This document shows, one piece after another, positions 24,001-34,771 of a DNA stretch of 64,000 bases. The notes under the pieces are model-generated. The model was given only the letters and a program-made list of their open reading frames with translations, was not told where the DNA came from and did not search any database. Each line of letters starts with the position of its first letter. Position 1 is the stretch's first letter. Origin of the DNA: Triglochin maritima (lineage: Eukaryota; Streptophyta; Magnoliopsida; Alismatales; Juncaginaceae); assembly GCA_963682175.1 (NCBI GenBank), contig OY821771.1, positions 35,670,201-35,734,200 on the forward strand, given 5' to 3'. The position numbers were made by a program, and so were the translations under genes.

Positions 24001-25320
24001 GAGATGGATCAGACTTCAGTGTGGGGGTTGATGGTGGTTTGAGGTTTAGGAACCGGATCTAGGTGCCAAAGGTGGATGGGCTGAGAGATGACATTGTGGA
24101 GGAGGCACACCGAGCGAGATATACCATTCACCCGGGGAGTACAAAGATGTATAAGGACCTGCAACGGAACTTATGGTGGAAGGGCATGAAGAGAGATATT
24201 GCAGAGTTTGTGGACCGGTGCTTAGTCTGTCAGCAGGTGAAGATTGAGCATCAGCGACCAGGAGGGCCGATGCAGTGTATTAAGCTGCTAGAGTGGAAGT
24301 GGGAGCACGTGATGATGAATTTTATCACGGGGCTGCCGAAGACGAGGAGATTCCACGACGCGATTTGGGTGTTAGTCGATCGACTGACCAAGTCAGCACA
24401 CTTCTTAGCTATCAGGACCACGTTGTCTCTGGAGGGTCTTGCTAAGATGTACGTGGAGGAGATAGTCAATATGCATGGAGTACCAGTGAGCATCATCTCT
24501 GATCGAGATCCTAGATTTACATCCAGGTTTTGGGGGAGTCTGCAGCAGCCTTTGGGGACACGACTGAGGTTCAGTACAACGTTTTACCCGCAGACAAATG
24601 GTCAGTCAGAGAGAACGATCCAGACCCTGGAGGATATGCTGAGAGCATGTACATTGGATTGGGCAGGACACTGGGGTAAGCACCTGTCGTTGATAGAGTT
24701 CGCCTACAACAACAGCTACCATTCGATTATTGGGATCACACCGTATGAGGCATTGTACGGGAGGCCTTGTAGATCACCAGTATGCTGGAGTGATGTGGGC
24801 GAGAGACAGTTAGTGGGGCCAGAGCTCGTTCAGATGTATACAGATGTATACATAGCAAACAGAAGAGTTATGCCGACAGACGCAAATGGACGTTGAGCTT
24901 TGTGGTTGGAGACCATGTGTTTCTGAAGATCTCCCCAGGTCGGGGAGTGATGAGGTTTGGGAAGAAGAGGAAGCTCAATCCTAGGTATGTCGGGCCGTTT
25001 GAAATCCTAGACCTAGTTGGAGAGGTTGTCTACCAGATTGCATTGCCACCGTAGTTTTCGGGTCTTCACAACGTCTTCCACGTATTGATGCTGAGGAAGT
25101 ATGTGCAGATCCGGCTCATGTGATTGAGATTGCAGTGCCAGAGATCCAACAAGACTTGTCGCTTGAGGAGAGACCAGTCGAGATTGTTGATCGCATGGAT
25201 CTCCAGCTCAGGAGGAGGATCATTCTGATGGTGAAGGTCCGGTGGAACCATCACAGTGAGCACGAGGCCACCTGGGAAATCAAGGAGGAGGTTTAGAAGC
25301 AATACCCAGAGTTTTGGGTG
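21024..25320 (+). pseudogene. gypsy gag-pol of G2 (gag, protease, RT, RNase H, integrase, chromodomain)
   Basis: The start is ATG at 21024 (MPPRRVRNAANER). Gag core is HPPSFDGRSDPKAAED, with a frame change near 21262. The zinc knuckle CLGCGQMDHYIRDC is near 21840, protease VLFDCGAAHSFIS near 22065, RT from 22670 ([20 protein letters not shown]). RNase H is 23490-23800 ([29 protein letters not shown]). Integrase starts near 24110 and includes VDRCLVCQQVKIEHQ and [17 protein letters not shown]. The chromodomain-like tail is 25200-25300. Breaks: TAG at 21393, 21449, 22310, 22814 and 24060, and a one-base loss at the RT catalytic FxDD near 23030. A 10-bp duplication (CAGATGTATA at 24833) adjoins a small deletion. 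Not functional as it stands. Confidence 0.93.
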
Positions 25321-25354
25321 AGTTGCTTGTCTTGATTTCGGGACGAAATTCTTT

Positions 25355-25368
25355 TAAGTATGGTGGAT
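25355..25368 (+). promoter_or_regulatory. Polypurine tract region before the G2 3' LTR
   Basis: TAAGTATGGTGGAT directly precedes the LTR start TGTTATG. G1 has the near-identical TAAGGATGGTGGAT at 11424. This is the expected place of the plus-strand primer, although the tract is not purely purine. Confidence 0.6.
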
Positions 25369-25745
25369 TGTTATGTTCCTAACCGTAATTAGGGTGCTGA
25401 TGAGGGTTTTGGGGTGGGTTTGCATGGGAAATGGGAGGATGAACAGGGGCGGGTAGGGTGATGGTGTAGGGGATGGTGAGGTGATGGGTGGTGTGGGTAT
25501 TTAAAGCAAAAACCTCTATCTCTCTCTCTCATTTGCTCTCTTTCACATTCTTCTTCCCTTTTCCAATGAAGCAGAAGTGGTGGAGACGACTCCGGCGAGT
25601 GGAATCAATCACGATGTTGCGGAGGCGCGGACGTGAGGTGCGTTGGAGCGGAGGTTGCTGTCGGACATCAACGTCGAGCGAATCTCCGGCGTGCTCCGTC
25701 TTGGCTTGAGGTATGCCGGTTCAATAGCTTGGTTTTGTTGCTCAC
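25369..25745 (+). repeat. 3' LTR of G2, first part
   Basis: Starts TGTTATGTTCC and matches 18834 onward to GTTTTGTTGCTCAC, which corresponds to 19223 in the 5' LTR. Here the A-T-rich motif reads GTATTTAAAGC, a better TATA box than in the 5' copy. The match stops at CTCAC (25741-25745), the duplicated target of element C, and continues at 34772. Confidence 0.95.
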
Positions 25746-27279
25746 TGATTGACATCATTTCATGATCATATTTGTATCTTATATCCATTATCTTACACCT
25801 AAGCAATGCTACGTGACGAGTTTTATGTTTAGTTTTCATGAATAAAGAGGTTTGAAGAGAAGAGCCATGAAAGGACCCAAAAGCAGGAAAAATGGCTTAA
25901 TTGTGAGACATGGGGACTAAGATGCAAGGGAGAAGGACCTGATCGTAAGACCGAAGGACCTAAGAGCAAAACAGGAAACTCCACACCATCATGGGGAGTA
26001 TTTTGGCAATTCGATTCGGGCCGGAGCTCCAACAAACCAAGTAGATGCATCCAAGACCAAGAAATACTTCAAGCAAAGCCCACAACGAAAACCAAACGGA
26101 TCTAAAGCATATAGACCGCCAATTGGCGGTCCAGATAGCCCAGGATCCATTTAGTTTTCTGTAGCACGTGTATTAGTGTATGCTTAGTCTATTTTTGGTA
26201 TTGGTTTAGTCCCACATCGGGGGATTGTCCCGGATTAGCTTTTTCCATGCCTATAAATAGAAATCTTCACCTTCCATTATAATTACCCATTGCTTGGTGG
26301 CATTCTCTCTACTAAGGAGTGAGCATTGAAGCAAAAACTCAAGGTGGAGAAGAATGCTACATTCAATGTGAGTCATTTGTTAATAAAATAATTCTTCTAG
26401 TTTCTTTTAATCTTGTCTTTTAATTTGTGCATGTTTATTTAGTCTTTCCTTTTATGCTTCTTTAATACTTCTTGCTTTCTTAGTTAAATTTCATTTCAGT
26501 ATTATGCTTTCTTTTGTTAATATAGTTAGTGTAATGAGTAGTGAGTAGTTCCATCCCCATTCGGGGGGTGGAGAAATATGTGATATAATCATGTAATGTA
26601 TTAATTGTGTGTTATCTTTATCCCTTGAGCTTTATATGATTTCCATAACCATCTAATGGGTTTTCACTCTTATCTTTGATATGCTAATGCTCTTGAATGA
26701 AGCTTAGCTTATGCTTTGATTAGTGAACCTATTTTATGGGGAATGATAAGGTTAGGATATGGATGAAGTTAATATTGAAAACACAATTTGTAGTGTATGT
26801 GCTCTTGTTGCCTTTACCTTAGCTAATGTATTGTATGTTTTAATGATGTAGTCTTATCTTAATTCATGTGGAGGCATAGTAGGGTCTAGTCTTTATACTT
26901 GAGTTCATTTAGCTTCATTCCAATTATTGTCTTGTATGTTTTAATGATGTAGTTTTATCTTAATTCATGTGGAGGAAAAGTTGGATGTAGTTTTATGATT
27001 TCATGCACTACATGTTGTGAGGAGCTTAATTGAACACACACACACACACATCTTCATATTCACATTATTTCTCTACTCCCTATGGGGCTTAGTTTTATTG
27101 CTTATCTTCATTTCCTTTTTGCATCTTAGTGTAGTTTAGTGTAACCAACCTTTCTCTCCTTCTTTTTACCTCTCGCCTTCGAACAAACCAATCGTCGACA
27201 CACCTCCCAGTGGACGACCCGTATTTACCACCGCTTCAACGTGGCCGTTCACTTGCGGGTTAAATAAAACGATCAATCA
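25746..27279 (+). repeat. 5' LTR of element C
   Basis: U3 has the palindrome ACCGCCAATTGGCGGT (about 26115), then CCCACATCGGGGGATTG and the TATA box CTATAAATAGA near 26251. It differs from the 3' LTR at about eight positions in the first 270 bp by eye. The CA microsatellite near 27037 is longer than in the solo copy at 8938 and shorter than in the 3' LTR. Confidence 0.95.
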
Positions 27280-27285
27280 AGTTTT

Positions 27286-27302
27286 TGGCGCCGTTGCCTG
27301 GG
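27286..27302 (+). promoter_or_regulatory. Primer binding site for tRNA-Asp (element C)
   Basis: TGGCGCCGTTGCCTGGG lies seven bases after the LTR. Plant tRNA-Asp(GTC) ends with the complement of TGGCGCCGTTGCCGGGG, so the site matches except for one base. This primer is typical of Athila-like gypsy elements. Confidence 0.85.
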
Positions 27303-28410
27303 AGGTGCTCTGTCCAGACGTTGGTTTGGGCGATTTGAGGGGTTTTTAATTTTTTGTTTCCAGTTTTTCTTCATTTCAGAGAACCATAGGATAAAGGGGT
27401 GGCTACTGAACAAGTTTGAGGAACAGAAGCTCCAAAAACACCGCCAATCAGCAGTTGGAGACCGCCAATTGGCGGCCTGGTGAGAGTTTCGTGCTTCCAA
27501 ATTTTTTCTGGTAGTTAGTTCTGTAATTTGTGTTATCTGGGAGTCCTATTTTGCATGTTGTGACTTCTAGTTTGCTCCCAGATTTAATTTCAATCCCCTT
27601 TAATCAACTTGGACCATAAAACTCAAAGCAAAAGATTAGACTTCTTGCCATCTAGGTCATGCATCATGTGTAAACCTTGCATGCATTTGTCTTTTCTTTG
27701 CTTTACATTTTGTTGTTGATTGATGGCGTGCCGTACGTGCACCCAAATCTCTCATTCATGCATGTTTCGATCATGCATTAGTTAGTATGGTGCATCGGGA
27801 CAAGAGTGAGTTGAGCGTTTGATTGGAGTGATTGATTGCTAGATTTAAGCTCAAAACGCTACTAAGGAGGGGTTGTCCCATAAAAGATAAGGTGGGGGAT
27901 TTCATCACCCTTTCCTTGGCCCCAAAAAATCACTCTTAATAAAGCCTTAACTAAAAGCAAGTAGACATTGGCCCTAAGGAATTTGGACGCACTAGGAGAG
28001 TAATCTAGTGGAGACCGTCATGACCTGATCGGCGTTGCCTGCCTTGTCAATAGTAGGAGGTACTGGATCTCCGGATCTGGTATCACTTGCTGGGCATTGT
28101 GGTCCTCGTTATAGGGAGGTGAGGCGTGTCGAGGCTAGTGACCTCGAAGTTAGGCGTCGTCTAGCCTAAGGACCCATTGCCTTACATTGTTTGAGCCGTG
28201 CTTGCTAGATTAGGCTTCTACCCTCTCCCGTTACCCACGCTAGCTTTAGGGATTCTTCCCTTGTCCTCTGAGTCATCTTCTTCTCACCTTCTTCTACGTT
28301 ATAGTCTCCTCCCCTTTACACTCTCTGGTAGCGTTTTAGGGTCGAGTCGAGCACTTTTTGCGAGTTTAGCCTCGTGGTGGTGAGAGTGGTCGACTCTAGA
28401 GTTCTCTGTT
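27303..28410 (+). other. Untranslated leader of element C
   Basis: No supported ORF. It contains ACCGCC at 27440 and 27461 (21 bp apart), the second inside ACCGCCAATTGGCGGC, echoing the LTR palindrome. The rest is unassigned leader leading to the gag-like ORF. Confidence 0.55.
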
Positions 28411-29597
28411 GTGATGGATGGTTACATGGGCGACCATCCATATTATTGTTGGGATCAGGACGATTCTCCCTGGTACTCCCGACCCATGCATCCTAGGGTG
28501 GCTCAGACTAACACCCCGTATGGTTGGGACAATCTTCATTGTGTGACTGAGCAATCTTCATATTGGGGTAGTATGAGAGAGGCACCGACTGCTAGACCAC
28601 CATCTAGTTACGTCGGATCATATGTTGGTCATCAATCTGAGACATTACAAGAACCTTTGGCCTCTTTCATGCATGTGGTAGATGACATGGGTGCACCGGT
28701 GGCTCCAGTAGCCATACCATGTGACTGTTGTGGGTTGAGTGGTCATGTTATAGGGGAATGTCCTTATGTTGCCCCTGAGCCTGAGTATGAGCACACATTT
28801 TCCCAAAATGCTCATTATGACCATTACGTATCCGCGTACAACCTGAGAGGGATGGATTCGTGGGGAGACAATTCGTATTCAAATTCTTATACATCATTTC
28901 CACCCCAGTATCCTCCTCCCGAGTACCCAGAATTCTACCAACACCCCACTTCAAATCATTGGACTCATTCTCAGCCCATCAACACCCAACCCCAAAATTT
29001 CCCAAGCTCTGACTTGGACCTCATAGTTGACCACATACCTGATTCCTCGAAACCAACTTTCCTTACGTTCATGGAAACCATTCAACAGTCCATACAAAAT
29101 ATGGCACTGCAAGTGAGTCAAATGTCGCAGCAATTATGTGAACGTGAGGAGAGTAACTTTTCTTGTCAACATGAGGATTCATCTTTTGATATCGAACCGC
29201 CACCACCACATCCACAAATTCAAAGCACAATCTTTCAAAGTCAAACTCCTAGTCAGTCTGAGGGACTTGGGGTTTCAATTCACGATCACTTGGTGGACGA
29301 TCTGATCCCAATTGAGAATAACATGGACCAGCTTCATTACGAGTCGGCACATGATTGTGCTTATCTTCTTGTCCCGTGGCCCTTGAGCCACATGACCTTA
29401 TTGTTGTACCTCCTAAGAACCCACCTCTGGTGGAGCAAGAGCTCCCTAGTCCCCTCAATTTCAAACAACCTGATGAGAGTTTGCCTCTCACTATTGTTCC
29501 TGATCATCTTGGAAATGAGGGAACATCAAACAACTACATAGCTCATGAGGGCATTAGAAGTTCCTTGGAGGATACCTTGGGTATGAGACCCACTTTT
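28411..29597 (+). CDS. Gag-like protein of element C with a CCHC zinc knuckle
   Basis: The ORF opens with MMDGYMGDHPYYCWDQDD, a residue mix rich in Tyr, Trp, Pro and Ser. CDCCGLSGHVIGEC (about residues 104-117) fits C-x2-C-x4-H-x4-C, a nucleic-acid-binding nucleocapsid knuckle. A region with PTFLTFMETIQQSIQNMALQ and VSQMSQQLCE (about 215-250) looks like the coiled-coil part of gags in large non-autonomous elements. Near 29380 the frame probably shifts by one base: the upstream frame ends at 29541 in hydrophobic nonsense, while the neighbouring frame continues naturally (VPPKNPPLVEQELPSPL) up to the copia insertion at 29598. It is therefore probably a truncated, frameshifted gag. No enzymatic domain is seen. 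Confidence 0.72.
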
Positions 29598-31483
29598 TGT
29601 TGGATTTTGTGCCCTATAGTATGTATATATTTTTCGAAATTTTATAAACATATAGGATCGAGACATTCATATTTTCTTCGATTTTCATATAGACATGCAT
29701 TTGTTTGTCCTAATTATTTAACATGCATTAGAACAAACAAACAATTGCAATTAGAATCATACCTAGAGGTTCTCTAAAACCTCTTGAAGATCCGGAGTCG
29801 CGTTGCCGGTCGAATCGCCCGGTGGATTGCCTCCGAGTGTTCACCAAACTCTAAACAAGGTTGGAGAGAAAGGAGCTAGCCAATCAATCTCCAAACGGGT
29901 TTAGAATCTAGCTAATAACCCCCTTTTTCTTTCCTGAGATTTTACTCTCCAAAAACTCAAATTAACTAAGGAATTTCGGATGGATTAATTGGGGTGGTTA
30001 GAGAGAGAGAGAATTTTGCATATATTTTTTTAATGAAGGAAATTAGGCCTATTTATAGGCTCCTTTAATTTCCACATCATGGGCTATGCATTGACCCAAT
30101 CTTCCATGTTTTTCTCTCTTAAGACCAATTCTCAATATTAAATTTATTAATCCACATCCAAATTTAATCATAATTGACCAAGTCAAAACCATGATCAATA
30201 ATTCCTTAATTAATTTGCCTTTATCGAATTTTGGATTAATTCCCAACAAAATTCGTTTTTTTTAATTAATTTGCCTTTATCGAATTTTGGTTTAATTCCC
30301 AACAAAATTCGTATTTGGGGTTTTAGCAAATTTAATTAATTAATTTGCCTTATCGAATTTTGGATTAATTCCCAACAAAATTCGATCTTTGGGGTTATAG
30401 CTAATTTATATATTCTATGCAATATATCATCATATGTAATATCAAACAATCACACCCCATGATATATTTACATCTCATATATAAATTCATGATTCTAAAT
30501 ATGTCATTTTCATGACATAATGATTTTATCGATTCACCACATGTATACGAAACTCGATACATCATATGAACATAAAATCACCTTCTTGTTTCCCAGTTTT
30601 ACGGTGTGACCTATGGGAGGATCTAAGCTAAATTGGCAGTGATATTAATAGCTTAACATCACAAACTATAAGCGGTATCTAGCTACACATTATAGTTCCC
30701 AATTAGCTAGATGTCTTAATTCAGCTCGAACCAAAACCCGATCCAATTAGTGATGGAGTGCACCACTTGTGTCCGTCCCTTGCCTCATGATATTAAGAAT
30801 ACACACAAAGTAGTATTGTGTCATCTTTGTATTAGTATTCATTTCTTGATCTCTTTAAGCTAGTTATAAATATGTGACTTAACTCAAATCACATTGTGCA
30901 CATTATAACTTTGCTTTATCAAGGAGCCCATTAATATCATTACTCAATTAAGAGGGGCAATGATAATCTTTTGACTAGCTATCTTCTCCAACAAAAGTTG
31001 TACTTAACCAACTAATGCCTTTACACTACACTCATCGATAGCTCAAGACACTAGTCTAATTAAGAACTCCTTAAGCGATCGGATATAAGTCTCATATCAA
31101 AGGACCAAGGACACAGTAAAATATTAATGACACAGAAACACATTTCTATAATATTTTACTTATTAGGTCTATTCAGTATACAAAAGTAATATTTTCCTCT
31201 TTTGCATACCCGTGTTGTCACTCACTTGTAGAGCTACAATGATCTATGACCAACACGACAATCTTAACTCGGTAATTAATGTCCCATGTTAATTACCATA
31301 ATTGCGAATATCTTTTGTTTTATGTAAACCAATATCTTTTAGAGCTCTACGGTTAAGGACCAAGAGCCTCTTCCTTAACACTTCTAAAAGACGAATAACA
31401 TAAACAAGGAACAAAACGATTTTCTCATTCAATTCATAATAATTGACATTTAAAAGTAAAACTTTTAGAACACATTCCCTTTA
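29598..31483 (-). repeat. 3' LTR of a truncated copia element (family B) inside element C
   Basis: The 1886-bp segment matches the family B LTRs, left end TGTTGGATTTTGTG, right end CACATTCCCTTTA. On the minus strand it follows a copia RNase H fragment and the purine tract CAAGTGGGAGAT, which fixes its orientation and copia origin. The CGGTNNACCG array of the other copies is missing; in its place (about 30210-30400) stand three tandem units of about 60-70 bp carrying ATCGAATTTTGG and TTCCCAACAAAATTCG. Confidence 0.9.
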
Positions 31484-31495
31484 ATCTCCCACTTG
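31484..31495 (-). promoter_or_regulatory. Polypurine tract of the inverted copia fragment
   Basis: Reading the minus strand, CAAGTGGGAGAT immediately precedes the LTR start. AAGTGGGAGAT is the common plant copia plus-strand primer site. The LTR's first dinucleotide is TA here where the other copies give TG. Confidence 0.8.
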
Positions 31496-31567
31496 TTATT
31501 AAAGTTTTCTTTCTCATACATACTCAATGCATAAAACAATAATAACTAGGGTAAACCCCATTACATA

Positions 31568-31905
31568 TCAATCATCAAGCCAATCTACATGGTTCCTCAA
31601 TCCCATGGACTCGAAATGCATTTCGCCCTTGGCTTGGGATAAGGGTTTTGTGAATGGATCAGCTGTGTTGCTGTTGGTGTCCACCCATAACAGATTTATT
31701 TTGCATTCGTCGATGAGGTCACGCGTCACGAAGTACTTACGATCCATGTACTTCACTTTGTGGTGTGATTTGGGATCCTTGATTTGCGAGATAGATGCAC
31801 TATTGTCGCAAAATAGCTCTATTGGTCCCTCGCTCGAGGGAACTACTCCAAGCTCTTCAAGGAACTTCCCTGTGTACTTCACGTTGGTGAGATCTCTCCT
31901 TTTTC
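31568..31905 (-). pseudogene. Copia RNase H C-terminal fragment
   Basis: The minus-strand frame reads GPIELFCDNSASISQIKDPK, then SHHKVKYMDRKYFVTRDLID and NTADPFTKPLSQAKG: the last hundred or so residues of copia RNase H, with the DNSA and ADPFTK signatures. It starts abruptly near 31905, so everything upstream in the polyprotein, and the 5' LTR, is gone. The piece is a 5'-truncated copia element inserted in element C. About 105 codons are still open. Confidence 0.9.
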
Positions 31906-33229
31906 ATGCATAAATCCATGTAGTATTTTGCTCGCATTCATTGAGGACAATGCATGAAGTAGGTGTGGGGGGTGTTTTACGTATGTACATAGTCGAGTCT
32001 TTTCTTTTGATTTTGTTTTCTTTTGTTTGCATTTTTAGGGTCATGTTAGTGTGTTGCATTTAATATCGATATATCTGCTTGCCATGATCCTCGGGTGACT
32101 TGTCTTCTTTTGCTTGCCTAGTGCTTCAAAATTTTCACATTTCTTTCAAAATCTTCATGTGTTTTCGAAAGAAAATGTTTTGTGGGTTTTGCGTGTGTTG
32201 AGCATGTGCAAAACCGTTGAGAGGCAAAGTAAAAAGAAAGCTCCCAAAATTGTCTTGAACTTGATGCATTAGGATATCTAGTACAGTGACTTTAGGATTT
32301 ATCGAGTCGTTAGGATGCACCCCAGTTTTCCCTTGGGGGTGAGTAATCATAGGGTTTCAGTGCTCAAACATTTAATGAAGTCCACCCTGAACCGAGTGAG
32401 TCAATAATTCGTGTCTGTTAACTTAAGGAAGTTTGTGGTAGTCAAGGATCCTCTAAATCTTTTTGTGAGACATTAGTGTAGGGGTTTTGGTTCATGTGTA
32501 GATAAGAAATAAGTGAGTATGTGTTCTCTCTTCTCGCACGGCTCCTATCACTCGGGAAAGTAGGTCTGAGGGGACTTAGTGCCTGGTGCTTTCGAGTCAT
32601 CTGACTTGGGATGCGCCGACCGAACTCTCATTACACGGGTGGTAGGGATTGCCCTATGTGGAGATTTGGGGAAAGGTGTACGTGATAGTGTAAGTCCTCA
32701 TGGGCAATGATGCACGAAACCTGACCCTGGGAGAATGAAGCTCCAACTAAGAAAAAGAAAAAGAAAGAAAAAAATAAGAAAAGAAACAAAAAGAAAAAAA
32801 AATGGTAATATAAATAAGAACCTTAATGGACTTTACACTTTGTATCACTTGAGAATGTTGAGGTTGTCCATGTCTTTCACTTAATTCCTTGTTTAACTTG
32901 CACGAATGGTTCATTAGGCTAGGTGTGGACTGATTACCTATATAGAGTCGGCCCGTAGGATTACCGCGTCCAATGATCGATAAAATATTTCCAATGAGTC
33001 GAGTGTCTAGATTGAATAATGCATGTTGTTCGGATTTTGTGGGTATATCCGCTGAAAACCCCCAGGAGACAACACTCCTCCTTGGCAACAAAGAGGTTTA
33101 ACAGCTTGTTGCACGTGCTAAGTGCAACCGTGATTCCTACGAAAGTGAGTTAGGATTTCTTGTTTCTCGTTTGTTTTTCTCTTTCTTTGTTTTGCTCGGG
33201 ACTAGCAAAAACTTAGGTGTGGGGGTATT
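31906..33229 (+). other. 3' untranslated internal region of element C
   Basis: No supported ORF. TAGGTGTGGGGG occurs twice, at about 31951 and 33214; the second lies just before the 3' LTR and is the likely plus-strand primer tract. An A-rich block with G interruptions lies at 32750-32805. The region could hold packaging or export signals, but none can be identified. Confidence 0.55.
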
Positions 33230-34766
33230 TGATTGACATCATTTCATGCTCATATTGTATCTTATATCCATTATCTTACACCTAAGCAATGCTACGTGAC
33301 GAGTTTTATGTTTAGTTTTCATGAATAAAGAGGTTTGAAGAGAAGAGTCATGAAAGGACCCAAAAGCAGGAAAAATGGCTTAATTGTGAGACATGGGGAG
33401 TAAGATGCAAGGGAGAAGAACCTGATCGTAAGACCGAAGGACCGAAGAGCAAAACAGGAAACTCCACACCATCATGGGGAGTATTTTGGCAATTCGATTC
33501 GGGTCGGAGCTCCAACAAACCAAGTAGATGCATCCAAGACCAAGAAATACTTCAAGCAAAGCCCACAACGAAAACCAAACGGATCTAAAGCATATAGACC
33601 GCCAATTGGCGGTCCAGATAGCCCAGGATCCGTTTAGTTTTCTATAGCACGTGTATTAGTGTATGCTTAGTCTATTTTTGGTATTGGTTTAGTCCCACAT
33701 CGGGGGATTGTCCCGGATTAGCTTTTTCCATGCCTATAAATAGAACTCTTCACCTTCCATTGTAATTACCCATTGCTTGGTGGCATTCTCTCTACTAAGG
33801 AGTGAGCCTTGAAGCAAAAACTCAAGGTGGAGAAGAATGCTACCTTCAATGTGAGTCATTTGTTAATAAAATAATTCTTCTAGTTTCTTTTAATCTTGTC
33901 TTTTAATTTGTGCATGTTTATTTAGTCTTTCCTTTTATGCTTCTTTAATACTTCTTGCTTTCTTAGTTAAATTTCATTTCAGTATTATGCTTTCTTTTGT
34001 TAATATAGTTAGTGTAATGAGTAGTGAGTAGTTCCATCCCCATTCGGGGGGTGGAGAAATATGTGATATAATCATGTAGTGTATTAAGTGTGTGTTATCT
34101 TTATCCCTTGAGCTTTATATGATTTCCATAACCATCTAATGAGTTTTCACTCTTATCTTTGATATGCTAATGCTCTTGAATGAAGCTTAGCTTATGCTTT
34201 GATTAGTGAACTTATTTTATGGGGAATGATAAGGTTAGGATATGGATGAAGTTAATATTGGAAACACAATTTGTAGTGTATGTGCTCTTATTGCCTTTAC
34301 CTTAGCTAATGTCTTGTAAGTTTTAATGATGTAGTCTTATCTTAATTCATGTGGAGGCATAGTAGGGTCTAGTCTTTATACTTGAGTTCATTTAGCTTCA
34401 TTCCAATTATTGTCTTGTATGTTTTAATGATGTAGTTTTATCTTAATTCGTGTGGAGGAAAAGTTGGATGTAGTTTTATGATTTCATGCACTACATGTTG
34501 TGAGGAGCTTAATTGAACACACACACACACACACACATCTTCATATTCACATTATTTCTCTACTCCCTATGGGGCTTAGTTTTATTGCTTATCTTCATTT
34601 CCTTTTTGCATCTTAGTGTAGTTTAGTGTAACCAACCTTTCTCTCCTTCTTTTTACCTCTCGCCTTCGAACAAACCAATCGTCGACACACCTCCTAGTGG
34701 ACGACCTGTATTTGCCACCGCTTCAACGCGGTCGTGCACTTGCGGTTTAAATAAAATGATCAATCA
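33230..34766 (+). repeat. 3' LTR of element C
   Basis: 1537 bp, TGATTGACATC to GATCAATCA, nearly identical to 25746-27279. Same U3 palindrome (about 33597), TATA (CTATAAATAGA near 33735) and CA microsatellite (about 34517, the longest of the three copies). Followed by CTCAC, the target duplication. Confidence 0.95.
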
Positions 34767-34771
34767 CTCAC

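Larger units (their letters stand above)
25746..34766 (+). mobile_element. Element C: complete gag-only LTR retrotransposon
   Basis: LTRs 25746-27279 (1534 bp) and 33230-34766 (1537 bp), TGATTG..CAATCA ends, and the perfect 5-bp target duplication CTCAC (25741-25745 and 34767-34771). A tRNA-Asp primer site lies at 27286 and a purine-rich tract before 33230. The only coding sequence is a gag-like ORF (28411-29597). No protease, reverse transcriptase or integrase is seen, so the element is non-autonomous and would depend on enzymes of a relative. Its primer site fits Athila/Tat-type gypsy elements. A truncated copia piece lies inside at 29598-31905. Confidence 0.93.

Noticed and set aside
27286..27302. 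tRNA gene fragment
   Set aside because: Matches tRNA-Asp only at its 3' end in complement and sits right after an LTR, so it is a primer binding site.
32747..33091. 114-codon minus-strand frame
   Set aside because: Ends in Ser/Phe runs from the A-rich low-complexity block; lies in the 3' non-coding part of element C.
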